Assembly: GCA_035479015.1 (NCBI GenBank)
Contig: DATIJC010000021.1
Span: 1 to 42,045, forward strand
Direction of reading: 5' to 3'
Source of the DNA: DATIJC01 sp035479015
GTDB lineage: Bacteria; Patescibacteriota; Microgenomatia; UBA1400; UBA12028
DNA length: 42,045 bases
Part shown: positions 38,878 through 42,045 of the stretch, in pieces
Numbering within the stretch: the stretch's first letter is position 1
Layout of the letters: each line of letters opens with the position of its first letter
The notes under the pieces: model-generated
The model's input: only the letters and a program-made list of their open reading frames with translations
What the model was told of the DNA's origin: nothing
Databases searched by the model: none
Program-made: the position numbers and the translations under genes

Positions 38878-40953
38878 TTACTCCGAAAGTTTGAGATTTG
38901 GCTCAAGTCCCGGGCCTGATACTTCAGGGAAGACTGAAAGTATACCAGATGAAGCCGAGGTGTTCAAGAGGTGGACTAATCTATTAATCTCTGGCTGAAG
39001 ATTGACCTCAATACCCGGTTCAGGAAATACGCCGAACTCAGCTATGAGAACACTCGTAAGACAAATGGTAAACCACTGGAGATCTATCTCATCATAGAAA
39101 TTTGCCAAGGCACCCCTACATTCAGCAACTGTCGAAGAATGATCGGGTAGCTGCCCTCCGTGAACGCCTTTTACGTATTCCAGAAGTGCATAGAGTATTT
39201 TTGCTGCTGCTATATTCGTATTAGGTGTATTACCCTCACCAGCAAAGATTTCCGTATGCTTTGCCTGCATCTCTTTTAATTTTGTAAAAAGAGCAAATTT
39301 CATCTTGCTGTCCTCATCACCCACGTCCCTAAATGCCATCCTATGCATGAAATCTTGTTCGTTCGCAACCAAATTTCTTATCTGTTGTTCGAGCACAGTT
39401 GGTGCAGCGGCTACCCTATAGACATATGTTTTCTTACTACCAGCTTCTAAGACTGTCATGACGTATGGTCGTCCTGCAAATATTTCTCTCGCTTTTTGTT
39501 CATCTAGTGGCTCGGTAAACTCTACAGAAAGATTGTATCCACCCGTTTTGGCTAACTTTTCGAGCTTATCCTCATTCACAGTCCCCTCGGTTTCAAAGGA
39601 AACTAACCCCCCTTGCATCAGACGAACTTTGGGAGGATTCTTGTCCAAAGAAATATATGTTTTTATATCTAAATTATGAAGGCCTAATCCTTTGAGCATT
39701 TCTTCGTGAATCTCCTCTTCCGCATTGCGCAAAAACACTTGACTTGATTCAAAAAAAAGCTTGACGAGCTTTTGCATGATCGTCCCCTGTTCTTCAATTG
39801 AAGTTGGAAAAAATAACACGAGTGCATCACCGGCAGTGGTCACGAGAAATTCATCATCTTTAAAAATCTGGTCCCCTGGCGCTAAAAAGTTCTTTAGCAT
39901 CCTTGAGATGTGAATTCCTGGATCACCAAGCCCGAGAGCCACTAGTTTTGATAAACCCGAGACATCAATTTTTACGACAACGTGCAAGCTGTTCTCTAGT
40001 TGGATCTCGACTGAACCCAAACTCTCTTCCCAACCCGGTTTATGTGCATCCAAAAATGCCATGCTTGCAGACGTTGCTGCACTCTTATAAAAATCCAATT
40101 CCTTCTGTTCATCTATAAGATGAACATCCCGCTCACTTTTAGGAAGTTCGGTTTTTATGGCCGTACTTATTTCATCATCAGTGAATTCGACAGTACGAAC
40201 CGAATACTTTTTCCCTGGTGCCTTATTTGGCGGAGCCTCATATACCTCCGGATCATTTTTACTCTCAAGTTTTTCCACAAACCTAGCATTTTTTCTCACT
40301 AACCCTACTTGCCCTGCTTCTTGGTCTGCATCCACAAGATCCTGTGGGGTCACTAAGGAGATTGTGGAACTTGCAGTTTTACTACTTCTCCACTTTGATT
40401 CTGCCCATGAAAGGTAAGTAAGCCCAGTGGATCCAGCCGCATCTATCGAAATCTGTTTCTTGTTCAAACGCATAACTAATAATTGTTTTTCCGGTTGCTC
40501 GCATACACCCACAAGTACGTGGCCTGTGGCAACGTTCCTTTTCACAAGGCTTAATTGTTTTAAGATCTCTTCGAGCGAAAATTGTTCGGATGGTGTCACC
40601 ACGCCCACTAAACTGCCATTCTTGCCGCCACGAGTTGCGTATAAAAGTCCGAGTTTAGGATGCTCTTGGAAAAAAGAATTATATAAATCCTGAGCTCGAT
40701 GATATGTATCATCATCCTGAAAGTCTTCAAAAGAAATTTTGACTGAGTATGCAGGATACACATCCGTCCCGACTTCGAGAAACAATTCTTTTTCTTTTTT
40801 TAGCCGTTCTTGGGCACCGACATCTTCTCTCAGAAGCGCTCCTACGCGTTCATTGCCTGTCAGTCCCCAGAACCGAAGTCTCTTCTGCTTTTCTCCGGCA
40901 GACAGCTCAGATGGAACACCTTGATTTACATCTGCTTGACGGAGTATAGACAT
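38878..40953 (-). CDS. Large unknown protein with class III nucleotidyl cyclase-like core
   Basis: The 691-aa protein is soluble by sequence. The middle (about residues 322-480) looks like a degenerate class III adenylate/guanylate cyclase homology domain: HVVVKIDVSGLSKLVAL for the first strand with metal-site Asp330, FLVTTAGDALVLFFP with Asp376, and after the helical insert ETEGTVNEDKLEKLAKTGG, which resembles the GxxVNxAaRL motif. Known substrate residues (Lys and Asp/Thr for adenine) cannot be placed with confidence. The first 320 and last 200 residues match nothing I recognise; the C-terminal part is helical. It follows a 65-aa Cys/His protein by 3 bases. Whether it makes cyclic nucleotide or is a non-catalytic sensor is open. 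Confidence 0.6.
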   Translation of the reverse strand: MSILRQADVNQGVPSELSAGEKQKRLRFWGLTGNERVGALLREDVGAQERLKKEKELFLEVGTDVYPAYSVKISFEDFQDDDTYHRAQDLYNSFFQEHPKLGLLYATRGGKNGSLVGVVTPSEQFSLEEILKQLSLVKRNVATGHVLVGVCEQPEKQLLVMRLNKKQISIDAAGSTGLTYLSWAESKWRSSKTASSTISLVTPQDLVDADQEAGQVGLVRKNARFVEKLESKNDPEVYEAPPNKAPGKKYSVRTVEFTDDEISTAIKTELPKSERDVHLIDEQKELDFYKSAATSASMAFLDAHKPGWEESLGSVEIQLENSLHVVVKIDVSGLSKLVALGLGDPGIHISRMLKNFLAPGDQIFKDDEFLVTTAGDALVLFFPTSIEEQGTIMQKLVKLFFESSQVFLRNAEEEIHEEMLKGLGLHNLDIKTYISLDKNPPKVRLMQGGLVSFETEGTVNEDKLEKLAKTGGYNLSVEFTEPLDEQKAREIFAGRPYVMTVLEAGSKKTYVYRVAAAPTVLEQQIRNLVANEQDFMHRMAFRDVGDEDSKMKFALFTKLKEMQAKHTEIFAGEGNTPNTNIAAAKILYALLEYVKGVHGGQLPDHSSTVAECRGALANFYDEIDLQWFTICLTSVLIAEFGVFPEPGIEVNLQPEINRLVHLLNTSASSGILSVFPEVSGPGLEPNLKLSE

Positions 40954-40956
40954 ATA

Positions 40957-41154
40957 TCATTCACCTTCACCGCGTTTTATCTTTGCTTGTTGCAGCCAAC
41001 TAAGCCAAATATCGTGATGCTTCTCACACATTGGTCCACCTTCAGCATGATAGTGCACTTTACCTTCACACACCAAAAGATCCTGCGTATCCTCTGCATT
41101 ATTATCCATTTCAAAATGTGCTTGGAAGGTACATTCCAGATGATCAATTGTCAT
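40957..41154 (-). CDS. Small Cys/His-rich protein, 65 aa
   Basis: The C-terminal part has CEGKVHYHAEGGPMCEKHHD (Cys29, His34, Cys43, His46/47), a pattern that could hold one zinc ion. Cys8 and His13 lie before it. It starts just after the rpoC terminator and is followed by the 691-aa gene after 3 bases, so they form a two-gene operon. Family not recognised. Confidence 0.6.
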   Translation of the reverse strand: MTIDHLECTFQAHFEMDNNAEDTQDLLVCEGKVHYHAEGGPMCEKHHDIWLSWLQQAKIKRGEGE

Positions 41155-41165
41155 ATCCGCATTGT

Positions 41166-41174
41166 ACTATACCA
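41166..41174 (-). promoter_or_regulatory. Possible extended -10 of the 65-aa gene
   Basis: Minus strand TGGTATAGT directly after the T-run of the rpoC terminator, with -10 TATAGT at 41166-41171. Transcription would start within a few bases of the ATG at 41154. No good -35 is seen. Confidence 0.4.
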
Positions 41175-41216
41175 AAAAGTCCCGGGGACTACCTATTGTA
41201 GTTCCCCCGGGACTTT
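41174..41216 (-). terminator. Intrinsic terminator after rpoC
   Basis: Arms AAGTCCCGGGG (41177-41187) and CCCCGGGACTT (41205-41215), with an inner pair ACTAC/GTAGT, followed on the minus strand by five T (41174-41178). It is the strongest terminator in the window. Confidence 0.9.
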
Positions 41217-41232
41217 ATGAATTTCAGATTAC

Positions 41233-42045
41233 TTAGGGCATGATCATCGCACGCTCACGACTAGTAGGAATTAATCTACCAATGATGACGTTCTCTTTGA
41301 GTCCGACAAGTCTATCCATCTTGCCTTCACTTGCGGCATCAGTCAGGATATGCGTGGTCTCCATGAACGAGGCGGCTGAGAGCCAACTGCTCGTAAACAG
41401 TGATGCACGGGTAATACCCAGGACCAATACTGTAGCTGTCGCTACTTCTCCACCCTGCGCCAAGACTTCTTGGTTGCGGCGGGCAAATTCGGCTTTATCA
41501 ATAATTTCGCCAGGCAAGAGATTTGTGTCTCCCGATGATTCGATACGCACTTTATCACTCATCTTTTTGATGATGACTTCGAAGTGTCTATCATTGATCG
41601 GAATTCCCTGACCCTCGTAGACTTTCTGGATCTCTTCCAAGAGATATTCCTGAGCCGCACGCATTCCGCGGATTTCAAGAACTTCTTTGACGTCCAAGGA
41701 GCCGCCGGCCAGTTGTGTACCGACACCGACAATGTCTCCATTGGCGACCAGCAGCGTGCTGGTTACGGGGATCACGTACTCACAAGACTCTTCTTCATTT
41801 GAAGCTGACTGGATAGTCACCTTGCGGCCAACTTCCGTCTCTTCGATGAGTACTTTTCCAGCAATCTCAGCAATTGGAGAGACAGTTTTGGGGATACGAG
41901 CTTCGAAGAGTTCTTCGACGCGTGGTAATCCTTGCGTCACGTCCAACCCTACGATACCTCCGGTGTGCTTCACACGCATAGTTAACTGTGTACCTGGCTC
42001 TCCGATTGATTGTGCGGCTACGACTCCCGCCGGTGTTCCGATGCT
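41233..42045 (-). CDS. rpoC: RNA polymerase beta' subunit, C-terminal part
   Basis: The gene runs in from the right edge. The visible 270 residues begin SIGTPAGVVAAQSIGEPGTQ, then LTMRVKHTGG (the region of the trigger loop and following helix), and end with the beta' C-terminal conserved parts (VQGLPRVEELFEARIPK-like DVTQGLPRVEELFEARIPK and SFMETTHILTDAASEGKMDRLVGLKENVIIGRLIPT). The usual C-terminal extension after this motif is very short (SRERAMIMP). Confidence 0.97.
   Translation of the reverse strand, partial: SIGTPAGVVAAQSIGEPGTQLTMRVKHTGGIVGLDVTQGLPRVEELFEARIPKTVSPIAEIAGKVLIEETEVGRKVTIQSASNEEESCEYVIPVTSTLLVANGDIVGVGTQLAGGSLDVKEVLEIRGMRAAQEYLLEEIQKVYEGQGIPINDRHFEVIIKKMSDKVRIESSGDTNLLPGEIIDKAEFARRNQEVLAQGGEVATATVLVLGITRASLFTSSWLSAASFMETTHILTDAASEGKMDRLVGLKENVIIGRLIPTSRERAMIMP

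Noticed and set aside
1..42045. Alternative genetic code (TGA = Gly) as in Gracilibacteria
   Set aside because: TGA is used as a normal stop, for example in pilT and the 75-aa and 94-aa genes, and is not seen inside conserved proteins.

Overview
The window looks like a piece of chromosome from a Patescibacteria (Candidate Phyla Radiation, CPR) bacterium, most likely near Microgenomates. The signs are a ribosomal supercluster with no rpmD (uL30) between rpsE and rplO, tightly packed genes, short versions of several core proteins, a dockerin-bearing envelope protein, and PilB/PilT ATPases. TAG, TAA and TGA all serve as stops, so the standard bacterial code applies and the TGA=Gly code of Gracilibacteria does not. 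The exact lineage is inference.

Layout. 1-265 is the end of a membrane protein, followed by about 950 bp of repeat-bearing intergenic DNA. 1217-2164 is a Xer-type tyrosine recombinase. 2172-10043 (minus) is a gyrase block: gyrB, a 74-aa unknown, ppa, a 110-aa unknown, gyrA, then a dockerin protein, a small membrane protein, a SIMPL-domain protein and an unknown. A small helix-turn-helix gene (10152-10526) diverges from gyrB. A truncated clamp-loader delta'-like gene (minus) diverges from pilB-pilT (11192-14022, plus). 14108-15366 (minus) holds a polytopic membrane protein and a tiny exported ORF. From 15384 to 38825 everything is on the minus strand: in transcription order [75-aa unknown]-rpsL-rpsG-[91 aa]-fusA-[140 aa]-tuf-terminator-[92 aa]-promoter-rpsJ-terminator/attenuator-rplC-D-W-B-rpsS-rplV-rpsC-rplP-rpmC-rpsQ-rplN-[94 aa]-rplX-[77 aa]-rplE-rpsZ-rpsH-rplF-[75 aa]-rplR-[88 aa]-rpsE-rplO-secY-[120 aa]-adk-map-infA-rpmJ-rpsM-rpsK-rpsD-rpoA-rplQ-rplM-rpsI. 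Upstream of it lie a two-gene operon (a 65-aa Cys/His protein and a 691-aa protein with a class III cyclase-like core) and the 3' end of rpoC.

Two things stand out. First, at least eleven small genes of unknown function sit one by one between housekeeping genes that are normally adjacent. They are always in the same strand and often a few bases from, or overlapping, their neighbours. In the two examples counted by hand they are clearly AT-richer than the genes around them. None falls inside the rplC-rplN or infA-rpsI stretches. Second, short palindromic repeats have entered coding sequence. One 65-bp repeat forms C-terminal tails of IF-1, S17 and L3 in the same reading frame, a different repeat supplies an internal segment of GyrA and of the delta'-like protein, and a third ends the membrane protein at 14108. 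This resembles the Rickettsia palindromic elements in principle.

Other features of note are a metallothionein-like Cys-rich tail on pyrophosphatase, terminators placed directly in front of start codons (rplC, the gene before rpsL, the gene after rpoC), and promoter-like boxes that would give very short or no leaders for gyrB, pilB and the 65-aa gene.
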